A stretch of 64,000 bases of DNA from a virus: the IMG/VR virus record IMGVR_UViG_3300035242_000035, positions 17,073 through 81,072 of that record; one strand, written 5' to 3'. Made by a program: the position numbers and the translations under genes. Shown one piece after another: positions 57,456 through 64,000 of the stretch; position 1 is the stretch's first letter, and each line of letters begins with the position of its first letter. The notes beneath the pieces are model-generated. The model ran no database searches and was not told the origin of the DNA. It saw nothing but the letters and a program-made list of their open reading frames with translations.

Positions 57456-57643
57456 GGTTGCCGGCCCTCGGCCTCGGCGACGATGGCGACGGCTGCCTCG
57501 TGCGCCTCAGCCAGCGCCCGGTAGTCCCCATCGAGCAGTTCGTAGCCAGCGTGATTGCCGTCCGCGTCGCGGAGTTCTCGCTTCAGAATCCAGACGCCCT
57601 CGTGCGACCAGAGCCACGGCCCCGGCGTGTGCCTCGTCTCCAT
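57452..57643 (-). CDS. HTPGPW-motif protein, 63 aa, paralogue of 25215
   Basis: ATG at 57643 with GAGGAGGACGCAC upstream; an earlier in-frame ATG lacks a ribosome site. RHTPGPWLWSHEGVW at the start and AEAHEAAVAIVAEAEG at the end are the small, common phage HTPGPW family, of unknown function. The paralogue at 25215 is longer. Confidence 0.7.
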   Translation of the reverse strand: METRHTPGPWLWSHEGVWILKRELRDADGNHAGYELLDGDYRALAEAHEAAVAIVAEAEGRQP

Positions 57644-57672
57644 GTGCGTCCTCCTCGGTTGCGTCGTCATCG

Positions 57673-57978
57673 TCACGGCTTCGCCTCGGTTTTACGGAGC
57701 GTCTGACAGCCGTCGCGGCACACCCAGAACATGTCCCCGGCCGCGTTGTTGGCCTGCTCCAGGTAGCAGGAGATCGTGTGCCGAGCGGCCCTTGCGCCGC
57801 CCGCGTGCGCCAGAAGCGCCTCGCCCAACTGCCGGGCCTGCGAGGCACTCAGCGTCGTCGTGGTCTCCTCGTCGCCGGTATCGATGGTGAGCCGCACTTC
57901 AACCGCCACGGGCCCCTCGACCGACCGCACCCTCACGACGTCGTCCGCCGCGATCGTCTCCACCTTGTCGACCTGCAT
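57673..57978 (-). CDS. hypothetical protein, 101 aa
   Basis: ATG after GGGAGGCCGATC. Beta-rich first half (VRVRSVEGPVAVEVRLTIDT), a helix (SASQARQLGEALLAHAGG), and a C-terminal Cys pattern (SCYLEQANN, VCRDGCQTL). Not recognised. Middle gene of the leftward unit that begins at 58579. Confidence 0.55.
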   Translation of the reverse strand: MQVDKVETIAADDVVRVRSVEGPVAVEVRLTIDTGDEETTTTLSASQARQLGEALLAHAGGARAARHTISCYLEQANNAAGDMFWVCRDGCQTLRKTEAKP

Positions 57979-58049
57979 GATCGGCCTCCCGAAACCACTG
58001 CGTTGTCCGTCGTCCTCGCTGGCAGCCCAACTCGCGCCGCCCTGCGCCG

Positions 58050-58289
58050 TTACGCCACCACCACGAACCGCTTGGGGGCGCCCTGAAGGATCCCGCCGCA
58101 GGCGAGAACCCGGCCGCCGTTGGCCACGGCGTACTCCGCCGCAGCGGCGTAGGTGCTGAACTCGTTCGCGCGCACCGTCCGGGGCGCGGGCGCCGACATC
58201 CGGCAGAAGGGCGTCAGCCCGCGAGCGGCGCGGACCGCGCACGCGGCGTTCCCACAGGTGCAGTCGGCCCTCGACGTGCTGTCGTTCAT
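58050..58289 (-). CDS. hypothetical Cys-containing protein, 79 aa
   Basis: ATGA overlap with the upstream gene. CTCGNAACAVRAARG and a Cys later (GLTPFC) form a possible zinc knuckle; the C-terminus is an alpha/beta segment (ANEFSTYAAAAEYAVANGGR). No family recognised. Confidence 0.5.
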   Translation of the reverse strand: MNDSTSRADCTCGNAACAVRAARGLTPFCRMSAPAPRTVRANEFSTYAAAAEYAVANGGRVLACGGILQGAPKRFVVVA

Positions 58290-58579
58290 GACGCCGACCT
58301 GTACGCGTGGGCCGCCTCGCGCAGGTCGAAGCCCCTGCGGAAGTGCTCGTTCACCCGGGTGCGCCGCGCCACGTCGTACACCCTGGCCGCATCGCCCTGC
58401 GTCATGACGACGCCGTTGAGCTCCAGCCGCCATCCGCCGCGCTGCGTGTAGCCGAGCTTGTATCCAGGCGCGGCTTCCGGAGCTCTGCGCTGAGCGACGA
58501 GGGCATAGCGCAGGACGTACTCCTTGTGGTCCACGCCGAGGTTGCCGACCGCATCGAACGCATTCCGGTTGATGGTCAT
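58286..58579 (-). CDS. hypothetical protein, 97 aa
   Basis: First gene of the leftward unit. Starts MTINRNAFDAVGNLGVDHKE; alpha/beta (GGWRLELNGVVMTQGDAARV) and an Arg-rich end. Leader element copy C lies about 100 bases upstream in the same orientation. Not recognised. Confidence 0.55.
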   Translation of the reverse strand: MTINRNAFDAVGNLGVDHKEYVLRYALVAQRRAPEAAPGYKLGYTQRGGWRLELNGVVMTQGDAARVYDVARRTRVNEHFRRGFDLREAAHAYRSAS

Positions 58580-58670
58580 GCCATCTCATACAGCATGCGT
58601 CATGCCACCGACCCGCCTCAACAACATCGCCAACTTGCGGAGACGCGCGCTGCGCCCGACCGTCCGCGTC

Positions 58671-58713
58671 TCGGACGCCTTCGCGCAAGTGCCTGATCTT
58701 CGCCGTCCTATTC
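58671..58713 (-). promoter_or_regulatory. three-copy leader element, copy C
   Basis: Read leftward: AATAGGACGGCGAAGATCAG, then GCACTTGCGCG and GGCGTCCGA. The core matches copies A and B; upstream similarity is weaker. The GGACG...CGTCC pair has the same 26-base interior as copy B. It lies in the 248-base stretch 58580-58827, where I see no gene on either strand. Confidence 0.6.
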
Positions 58714-58827
58714 GAGACCACGGGTGGAGCGTGCGTGCACCACTCGTCGCCGTCACGCTGGCGCGCGCGGGTGGCGAGCAGGTAGCCTCCGGGTGCCACA
58801 CCCACGCCCCAGCAAGGACACCCGCCC

Positions 58828-59751
58828 ATGCCCCGCGACTCCTCAGGAGCCATGACCCTCCCCTCAGGGAACCCGGTCGCCACCCTCACGCCCATCGACT
58901 CCGCGGTCCACAACAACACCATGGAGGATTTCCGGGCCGAGATACAGATGAGCTTGGACCGCGACGGACGCGGAGGAATGTCGGGCTCGCTGAAGCTGTC
59001 GGACGGAACGAGCGTGGCTGACCCAGGGGCGCAGTTCAGGTTGGACGCGGACACCGGGTTTTGGAGAGCTGGGGCGAACGACATGCGCGCGGTGGCGGGC
59101 GGAGTGTCGCTCCAGTCGTGGACCCCGACGTCGGTGGGCTTCGGGGTCAACGTGGCGGTGACCGGCAACATCACGGCGACGGGGAACGTCACGGCGACCG
59201 GCAACGTGGCTGCCGGCGGGAACCTGACGGCGACGGGGAACGGAGCGATCAACGGCAGCGCGTCCGTTGGTGGCGCACTGGATGTCTCCGGGACGGCATC
59301 CGCGGCGGTGCCGACGCTGGCCGGCCACCTCACGCGGAAGGACTACGTGGACGCCCTCGTTAAGGTGACCCCGCTTTTCTTTGGCATGGCTTACGTGACC
59401 CAGGCGTTCCCCAATGCGCTAACCGTTCCACCAGGGTGGGGTACTGCGCCGCTCGTCGCATCGAACGACAGCGCGCCGGCCATCATCATCACCGAGGCCT
59501 GCACGATCTCGAAGATGTACATCTCCGCGACGGCGAATACCTATGCAGCCGGGTTGACATTCACGGTGTACAAAAACGGCGTGGCCACGGCGTTGACGGC
59601 AACGCTGGCGGCAGGAGCCACCAGCGCGTCCGATACCACGCACTCGTTCACCGCTGTCGCGGGAGACAGGATCATGGTGCGCGTCGATGGGGCGGCCGCC
59701 GGCGCCACGCTCGCCGACACGAGCGTCTCTATGAAGTGCTCCTTCGGCTAA
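58828..59751 (+). CDS. tail fibre/spike protein, 307 aa
   Basis: The N-terminus (DSSGAMTLPSGNPVATLTPI, then VHNNTMEDFRAEIQMSLDRD, GRGGMSGSLKLSDGT) is a well-known start of podovirus and siphovirus tail fibres that binds the tail. It is followed by a glycine-rich repeat region (TGNITATGNVTATGNVAAGG) and a beta-rich C-terminal receptor-binding type domain (FTVYKNGVATALTATLAAGA). No chaperone domain at its end; the S74-like domain is on the protein at 51846. Stands alone as a rightward gene. Confidence 0.8.
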   Translation: MPRDSSGAMTLPSGNPVATLTPIDSAVHNNTMEDFRAEIQMSLDRDGRGGMSGSLKLSDGTSVADPGAQFRLDADTGFWRAGANDMRAVAGGVSLQSWTPTSVGFGVNVAVTGNITATGNVTATGNVAAGGNLTATGNGAINGSASVGGALDVSGTASAAVPTLAGHLTRKDYVDALVKVTPLFFGMAYVTQAFPNALTVPPGWGTAPLVASNDSAPAIIITEACTISKMYISATANTYAAGLTFTVYKNGVATALTATLAAGATSASDTTHSFTAVAGDRIMVRVDGAAAGATLADTSVSMKCSFG

Positions 59752-59768
59752 CGCTCGGAATGGTCGGG

Positions 59769-60254
59769 TCAGGGGTGAGAAGCACGCCAAGCCGCGTCCG
59801 CTAGCGCGAAGCCAGGAACATCCGCCCAACTTCGATGCTGACGTGAGCCGTTTTCTGTCACCCCCAACGCGCGCGCCTCAAAGAAATGGAGGGCTTCGTG
59901 AGCCAGCGAATGAAGCGAAGAGTCGGTGAGCACCCATCCGTTGTAGGGGTCGAAGGACCCGGTCATTTCAACGGCACTCTCGTACGGCGGGATCGAGAAC
60001 GATGCCGAGTGGACCCAAATGATGGCGTCTCCCCATGCTTCCGAGGACATCAGGGCCACGTGGGCCCGCTCCATCGTCTGAACCAGATCGAGCGCGGCTG
60101 ACTCTGTGTCTTCACAGGTGAAATCGACGCTGGCCTGCAATCGGATCTGGAAGACGAACACCGAAGGGCAGATACGGGCGGCCTCGAACGGCACCGGCGT
60201 TTGGTTGCAGGCAAACAAAACCGCCGCCAGCACTACTGGTGCGATGCATTTCAT
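59769..60254 (-). CDS. lipoprotein with HEALH zinc-peptidase-like motif, 161 aa
   Basis: ATG with CGGAGTCTGTC upstream. A lipoprotein signal (KCIAPVVLAAVLFAC) directs it to the envelope. SLHSLAHEALHFFEARALG contains an HExxH motif, the zinc site of many metallopeptidases, with a later His (RQHRSW) as a candidate third ligand. A predicted secreted peptidase-like lipoprotein is uncommon in phages. Roles could be surface modification or exclusion of other phages. No prodomain. Confidence 0.6.
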   Translation of the reverse strand: MKCIAPVVLAAVLFACNQTPVPFEAARICPSVFVFQIRLQASVDFTCEDTESAALDLVQTMERAHVALMSSEAWGDAIIWVHSASFSIPPYESAVEMTGSFDPYNGWVLTDSSLHSLAHEALHFFEARALGVTENGSRQHRSWADVPGFALADAAWRASHP

Positions 60255-60280
60255 GACAGACTCCGTTGTGAATGGTGGTG

Positions 60281-60315
60281 ATGAGCCCGGCCTGTTGCGA
60301 GCAGGCCGGGCTCAT
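60281..60315. terminator. 14-bp hairpin, possible bidirectional terminator
   Basis: ATGAGCCCGGCCTG and CAGGCCGGGCTCAT pair perfectly around TTGCGAG. It is the strongest stem in the window. No T-run follows in either direction, so intrinsic termination is only possible, not proven. It lies upstream of the leftward lipoprotein gene, before a rightward fragment. Confidence 0.5.
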
Positions 60316-60465
60316 ATGGTGGATGGGGTTGGAGTCGATTGGGCGGCCGGGACGAAGGCCGTGGGATCCGTGCAGATCACGGCATATACCGGCGCCGGGC
60401 TCTACAACATGGGCGCTGGCAATGCGGCTCGTGTTGGGGTGGCGATCTTCGGTCCGGGCGCCTAA
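60316..60465 (+). CDS. doubtful 49-aa fragment
   Basis: An ATG just after the hairpin opens a frame reading MVDGVGVDWAAGTKAVGSVQ and a Gly/Ala-rich beta-like end. It resembles a C-terminal piece of a virion protein, without a ribosome site. Its stop overlaps that of the convergent lipoprotein gene. Probably a remnant. Confidence 0.3.
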   Translation: MVDGVGVDWAAGTKAVGSVQITAYTGAGLYNMGAGNAARVGVAIFGPGA

Positions 60466-61064
60466 GGCACTCTAACCACGCACGCAATGCCGGCATCGAC
60501 GGCCGTGCATGCGTTGATCTGGGACACGCCCCTGAAAGGACAGCACCAGTTCCCCTGGAAACAGGGCCCTCCCTCATTGGCCACCTGCCCTACGGATCCG
60601 CCATCGGGTAACCGAATCGGCGAGCTCCAGCAGGTGCCTGGGTTAGGTTGGCAACGAAGTTCGCCGCCGCGCCCAGAGAGACAGGCCAGGCCCGGGCAGC
60701 ACCAGAGGTTATCGAGACACGTCGAGCCCACAGCCCCGGGGCCGGCGCCGCCAGGGGCGCAAGAGGGGGCGGTGGCGCAGATCGGGGAAGTGGCTCGCCC
60801 AAGTCCATCCATGCAAGTCCGATTGCCGGCACAGTGCGCCCCACCACAGCACGGCCCGAACTCGTACCCGCACGACAAACACAGCCCCGTCGCTGAATCC
60901 AGAACAAGGCCGGCGTGGCACGACCCGTCTGCGCAGGGGCTATCATAGTCACCGCCGCACTTGTCGCGCTCGCGCTCGCAGGCCAGGCTGATGCTCGCAA
61001 AGACAATCACCGACACGACGCGCGCCCATTTCTGCGCCATAGGCGTGGCTCCCGACTTCAGCAT
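60462..61064 (-). CDS. secreted Cys-rich lipoprotein, 200 aa
   Basis: ATG at 61064 with GAAAGGGAAGGAAC upstream; a second start at 61040 is possible. Signal segment ARVVSVIVFASISLAC with lipobox-like SLAC, then more than 20 Cys in repeated pairs (CCGGAHCAGNRTC; NLWCCPGLACLSG; NWCCPFRG). This resembles Cys-rich lipoproteins common in Myxococcota. Likely disulphide-bonded on the cell surface. Could alter the host surface during infection or lysogeny; inferred only. Confidence 0.65.
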   Translation of the reverse strand: MLKSGATPMAQKWARVVSVIVFASISLACERERDKCGGDYDSPCADGSCHAGLVLDSATGLCLSCGYEFGPCCGGAHCAGNRTCMDGLGRATSPICATAPSCAPGGAGPGAVGSTCLDNLWCCPGLACLSGRGGELRCQPNPGTCWSSPIRLPDGGSVGQVANEGGPCFQGNWCCPFRGVSQINACTAVDAGIACVVRVP

Positions 61065-61237
61065 GGATTTGTTCCTTCCCTTTCGCCACCGGCAATCCCG
61101 GGGGACGAGCGGAAGAATGCGCCAGATTTCCGGATAGCGCAAGAGGGGCAGAGTAAATGCCTCCAGATTTCCGGACTTCCGGGGTGAAATTAGACCCATT
61201 TCCACCAGCGGAGAAATCGGGCAGTCTTCATGCCACC

Positions 61238-61870
61238 ATGAGCGAACCCAGCGAGCCCAACATTTGCCGCGTCCCTGGCTGCGGCCGTCCCGTCCACGCG
61301 ACGGGGCTCTGCCGCACCCATTACGACAAGGGCGAGAAGTACAGGATCCGCGGCTACACCCCTCGGGGCTCAGAACGCGAGTTCTACGCCGGGATCAAAG
61401 TAGAGCCGGCCACCCTCCAGGCGCTTGAGGGCGCGGAGAAGCTGACCAGCCTGTCGCCATCCGTGGTGCTCGGACAAGTGGCGGACGGCTGGGCGCGGAA
61501 GGAAGTGTGGAACCCCCGGAAACACGTCCGGGCTGGCGCGGCGGTCGTGGCGTCACTCGCGCTGGCGGGGATGATGGGGTTCCACTGCGCACCGCACGCG
61601 GTGAGGCCCAGCGGGCCCGCGGCCGAGGTGGTGTCGAAGGCAATGCCGCCGGGGCCGCTGGAGGGGCAGGCCCGCCCGCCGTGCGAGGAGCCCACGGTCG
61701 AGAAAGTCGGTGGTTGCTGGGGCGCGGTGCGCTACCCGGATGGCAGACAGAAGCGCGGCTGTTTGGAGTCGAAGCTGATGTACGAGGACAAGGACGGCCT
61801 ATGCTGGCTTCCTGCCTGGGAGAAGCCGCCGCCGCGTATCCCCACGAGCATCGAGATGCACCCGCAGTAG
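61238..61870 (+). CDS. zinc-finger protein with a central membrane span, 210 aa
   Basis: ATG at 61238. N-terminal zinc motif (CRVPGCGRPVHATGLCRTHY) like that of the protein at 1-183, then a helical DNA-binding-like part, a hydrophobic span (AGAAVVASLALAGMMGF, about 108-124) and a periplasmic-type tail with three Cys. The cytoplasmic finger joined to a membrane span would suit a membrane-linked regulator. Function unknown. Confidence 0.6.
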   Translation: MSEPSEPNICRVPGCGRPVHATGLCRTHYDKGEKYRIRGYTPRGSEREFYAGIKVEPATLQALEGAEKLTSLSPSVVLGQVADGWARKEVWNPRKHVRAGAAVVASLALAGMMGFHCAPHAVRPSGPAAEVVSKAMPPGPLEGQARPPCEEPTVEKVGGCWGAVRYPDGRQKRGCLESKLMYEDKDGLCWLPAWEKPPPRIPTSIEMHPQ

Positions 61871-61903
61871 CGTCAACCCGTCCCACCGAAAGAAGAGGTC
61901 CCC

Positions 61904-62233
61904 ATGAATAGGCTCCCGTTCCTCCTCGTCATCTTGGGTTGCGGCTCCCTCACGCAGCTCGCCGTCAAGGAGGTCGACTCCAAGCGGGTCGAGGTGACGA
62001 ACCTCCAGTCCGGACCAGTGGTCTGCGGCCTCGCGCCAGAAGGCACATCCTGCGGATCACCGGGCGTTCTGCCTGGGGACATGGCCGAGAGGAAGTGCGT
62101 GCTCCCGGGGGAAGTGGTCATCCTTCCGCGCCTGCCAGGACGGATGCTGTGCTGCTCCGGCGTGCTGCGCTGTCCCGGACAAGACGGCCTCGGCCGTGGC
62201 CCCTCGGGCATGGGCTCGGCGGAGTCCTGGTAA
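61904..62233 (+). CDS. small lipoprotein, 109 aa
   Basis: AAGAAGAGGTCCCC precedes the ATG. Signal peptide and lipobox (LPFLLVILGCGS) followed by a beta-rich domain with further Cys (VVCGLAPEGTSCG; MLCCSGVLRC). Third envelope protein in this 2.5-kb stretch. A surface exclusion or conversion role is possible. Confidence 0.6.
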   Translation: MNRLPFLLVILGCGSLTQLAVKEVDSKRVEVTNLQSGPVVCGLAPEGTSCGSPGVLPGDMAERKCVLPGEVVILPRLPGRMLCCSGVLRCPGQDGLGRGPSGMGSAESW

Positions 62234-62282
62234 CGCCGTGGGGTTCCACGCGGTTGGAGGAGTGGTCGAAAGGAGAGGACCG

Positions 62283-63137
62283 ATGCAACGATTGACGGCG
62301 CGCGAGCGCTTCATGAGGAAGGTCGTGGTCGAGGTGGGCGAGCACTGGCGCTGGCTCGGGAAGGCCAAGAACGGCCGCGGGTGGTTTCGGTTCGCGAGCG
62401 GCGAGAGGCAGGTGCGCGAGGCGGACCGCGCAGCCTGAACGCTGTTCCGCGGGGACGTGCTGCCCGGCCACGTCGTCCGCTATTGCTCGGGCTGCGTCAA
62501 CCCGTGGCACGCTCGGCTCCAGCGGGCCGAGGAGTTCACTCAGGAGATTCGCCTCCCAGCCCCTCTGCGTGGCGAGGCCACCCCTCAGGCCAAACTCGAC
62601 GCGAAGACCGTCAGGCGCGTCGTTCGTCTATGGAACAGCGGGTGGACCGGGAGGCAAATCCGCGGGCGCATCGGGCCACGAGTGACCGTCCATGCCATCC
62701 AGGCGATCACCACCGGCCGGACTTGGCAGTGTCTCGACCTGGCGATCACCAGACAGCCACGGCGTGGGCGCTGGCGCACCGGCCACCAGGTGCTGACCGA
62801 CGTCGAGGTGATGATCGCGCGGCACCTCCACGCCTGCGGTTACGGCGTCCGCGAGTCCTGGCGCCGCTGCGGCACCAGGGCCGGCGAGGGTGCGACCACC
62901 CAGGCAATCAGCGGACGCACGTTCCGCCACCTGCCGCTGCCCGTGTACCCGAGGGAGGCGCTCGCGCTGCCTGGTAGCGCGGCCCTCGTCCGTGTGCGCC
63001 GTGCCGCTGACGTGTTCGTGGACCCCGAGGAGTACGCCCGCGCGCAGTTGCTCGACATCAGCGGCATCCCGGGCTCGGTGATCGACGACGTGGCCGGGAG
63101 CATGATCGAGCAGGAGCGCGAGAGGCGTGGTCGGTGA
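62283..63137 (+). pseudogene. HNH endonuclease gene with an in-frame TGA at 62436-62438
   Basis: GTCGAAAGGAGAGGACCG precedes the ATG. The 51 codons before TGA (FMRKVVVEVGEHWRWLGKAK) are the usual N-terminus of an HNH protein, and the same frame continues right after it with TLFRGDVLPGHVVRYCSGCV and NPWHARL, the rest of the HNH core. The expected residue at the stop is Trp (AAxTLFRG), so a TGG-to-TGA change explains it. The first catalytic His is also replaced (VVRYC). Two helix-turn-helix-like repeats follow (RQIRGRIGPRVTVHAIQAI; YGVRESWRRCGTRAGEGA). Probably inactive. Confidence 0.65.
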
Positions 63138-63783
63138 TGGACTACTACACCGGCCAGACCCGCGGCAGGCGCACCATCGCTCTCTGCAATGAGTTCGGGT
63201 TCGGCGAGACAACGCAGCCCTTTGATTCGTGGCCGCCACGCCGCTCGGTCTACCTGTGGGACAGCGGAGAATTCCACCGGTGGGTGCACGAGGTGCCGCT
63301 CGATGAGGCATGGGATACCAAGGTGCTACGTCACGCCTACCGGGCCATCGACCTCACCGGGCTCGGGCACCCTCCGGACCTGGTGGTCCTCCCCGACATC
63401 GTGGCCGGCGGCGAGGCGAGCTTGGTGCGGAGTTCGCGGTGGACGGCTCTCCTCCGGCGAACCGGGGGGGGCTGCTGCTCCCGGTGCAGGACGGCATGTC
63501 GTCGGAGCGGGTGTGGTCACAGGTCGAAGCGGATGGCCTCGCTGGGATCTTCGTCGGCGGGACCTTCGAGTGGAAGTGGGCGACATTGCCAAAGTGGGCG
63601 CGGGAGGCGCGCGATGCCGGCAGGCTCTGCCACGTCGGGCGCGTTGGCTCGCGACGCGACGTCTTCCGCGCCCAGGCAGCCGGGGCGACCTCGGCCGACT
63701 CCTGCCAGGGGCTCTGGTCGCACCACCAGCTGCGCAAGGTGCACCACGCACTGGCGCAGATGTCACTCCTGGCGGGGCCCTGA
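63137..63783 (+). pseudogene. DpdA/TGT-like gene with a frame break at a G8 run
   Basis: TGATG overlap with the HNH gene. Codons 1-109 contain SVYLWDSGEFHRW and PDLVVLPDIVAGGEASL. After the G8 run (63464-63471) the similarity continues in another frame with LLLPVQDGMS, GLAGIFVGGTFEWKWATL and HVGRVGSRRDVFRAQAAGA to the stop at 63783. One extra G rejoins the halves. These motifs match phage proteins related to tRNA-guanine transglycosylase (DpdA type), which insert 7-deazaguanine into DNA. No precursor synthesis genes are seen here. Either a sequence error or an inactive gene. Confidence 0.55.
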
Positions 63784-63820
63784 TATTCCAGCGCCTGCCC
63801 GGAGTGATGGTGGGCGGAGA

Positions 63821-64000
63821 TCATCTCCGTCTCGGGCCGCCGTGGACCTCCTCCGCGCGCACCCGGTTGCAGAAGTCCACCAGAGCAGCGGAGCTCTCAG
63901 GGCGGTCACGCCCGCCATACCATTGCCACCGGCGCAGCTCGGCGCTCATCGCCCAGGCCCACTGGTGCGCATCGCAGAACTCCTGCCGGAGCGGCGTGGG
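63821..64000 (-). CDS. hypothetical protein, C-terminal 59 residues
   Basis: The gene enters from the right edge. The reading EFCDAHQWAWAMSAELRRWQ, then WYGGRDRPESS and FCNRVRAEE has the feel of a genuine protein (aromatic-rich helix). Its stop lies 38 bases beyond the convergent DpdA-like gene. Family unknown; start not visible. Confidence 0.55.
   Translation of the reverse strand, partial: PTPLRQEFCDAHQWAWAMSAELRRWQWYGGRDRPESSAALVDFCNRVRAEEVHGGPRRR

Noticed and set aside
58586-58801. 71-codon minus-strand frame
   Set aside because: It covers leader element copy C, ends in front of a better gene and has no ribosome site.
60106-60315. Upstream part of the rightward frame ending at 60465
   Set aside because: Antisense to the HEALH lipoprotein and crosses the strong hairpin; only the short stretch after the hairpin is listed, as doubtful.
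1-64000. Integrase, CI-type repressor or transposase
   Set aside because: I looked for their typical motifs in both strands and found none, so no prophage or insertion-sequence claim is made.

Overview
The window is a continuous piece of a tailed double-stranded DNA bacteriophage (or prophage) genome with very GC-rich DNA. The virion genes form a podovirus-type set: a large terminase, a P22-like portal, a scaffold, a coat protein, a decoration-like protein, a tail adaptor, a tail hub/stabilisation protein, ejection-type proteins and a tail fibre. No integrase, CI-like repressor, RNA polymerase or DNA polymerase is visible here, so lifestyle cannot be decided. Both ends cut through leftward genes, so the genome continues on both sides. 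Several secreted Cys-rich proteins and lipoproteins resemble those common in Myxococcota, which makes a myxobacterial host plausible; that is inference only.

Layout. (1) About 7.4 to 0 kb, leftward: a ribbon-helix-helix regulator, a chain of small start-stop-overlapping genes including one with 26 tandem SAAx units, a DUF4326-like protein, a YqaJ/lambda-exonuclease-type recombinase, an ERF single-strand annealing protein, an HNH protein, and a large conserved protein of unknown role. (2) 7.5 to 24.5 kb, rightward: a replication initiator-like protein, DnaB-like helicase, DUF5131, RuvC-like resolvase, ASCH-like protein, DUF1643, a Dam-type methylase with a broken frame, a C5-cytosine methylase with eight internal repeats, a helicase-methylase fusion, a LuxR-type HTH protein and many small unknowns. 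(3) 25.55 to 24.5 kb, leftward: three small genes. (4) 25.75 to 57.1 kb, rightward: two terminase-small-like proteins, small accessory genes, TerL, two tRNA-like stretches, GroES, a RyR-domain protein, then the head, tail and ejection genes with a homing-type HNH gene inserted. (5) 58.6 to 57.1 kb, leftward: five small genes. (6) 58.8 to 64 kb, mixed strands: tail fibre, leftward lipoproteins (one with an HEALH motif), a zinc-finger membrane protein, an HNH gene interrupted by an in-frame TGA, and a frame-broken DpdA/TGT-like gene.

How it fits together. ERF, the YqaJ nuclease, the helicase and the RuvC-like resolvase make a recombination-replication set. Dam-type, C5, helicase-coupled amino-methylase and DpdA-like genes suggest layered DNA modification against host restriction. 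Genes are densely packed, and ATGA, GTGA and TTGA overlaps imply extensive translational coupling.

Regulation. Three separated transcription units start with the same unusual promoter: TTGCAA, a 16-base spacer carrying a CGGAnTCCG dyad, then a TAT(A/T)xT box. A second, unrelated element of about 45 to 70 bases occurs three times, always 100 to 160 bases upstream of a gene in the same orientation. Many genes share an extended ribosome-binding box, AAAGGAGAGG. Several virion genes are preceded by strong hairpins; one buries the ribosome-binding site of the homing-endonuclease gene, and another includes the portal start codon.

Sequence-quality caution: three genes (13.7, 19.4 and 63.1 kb) would each be restored by one extra base, two of them at G-runs, so single-base assembly errors are a real possibility.
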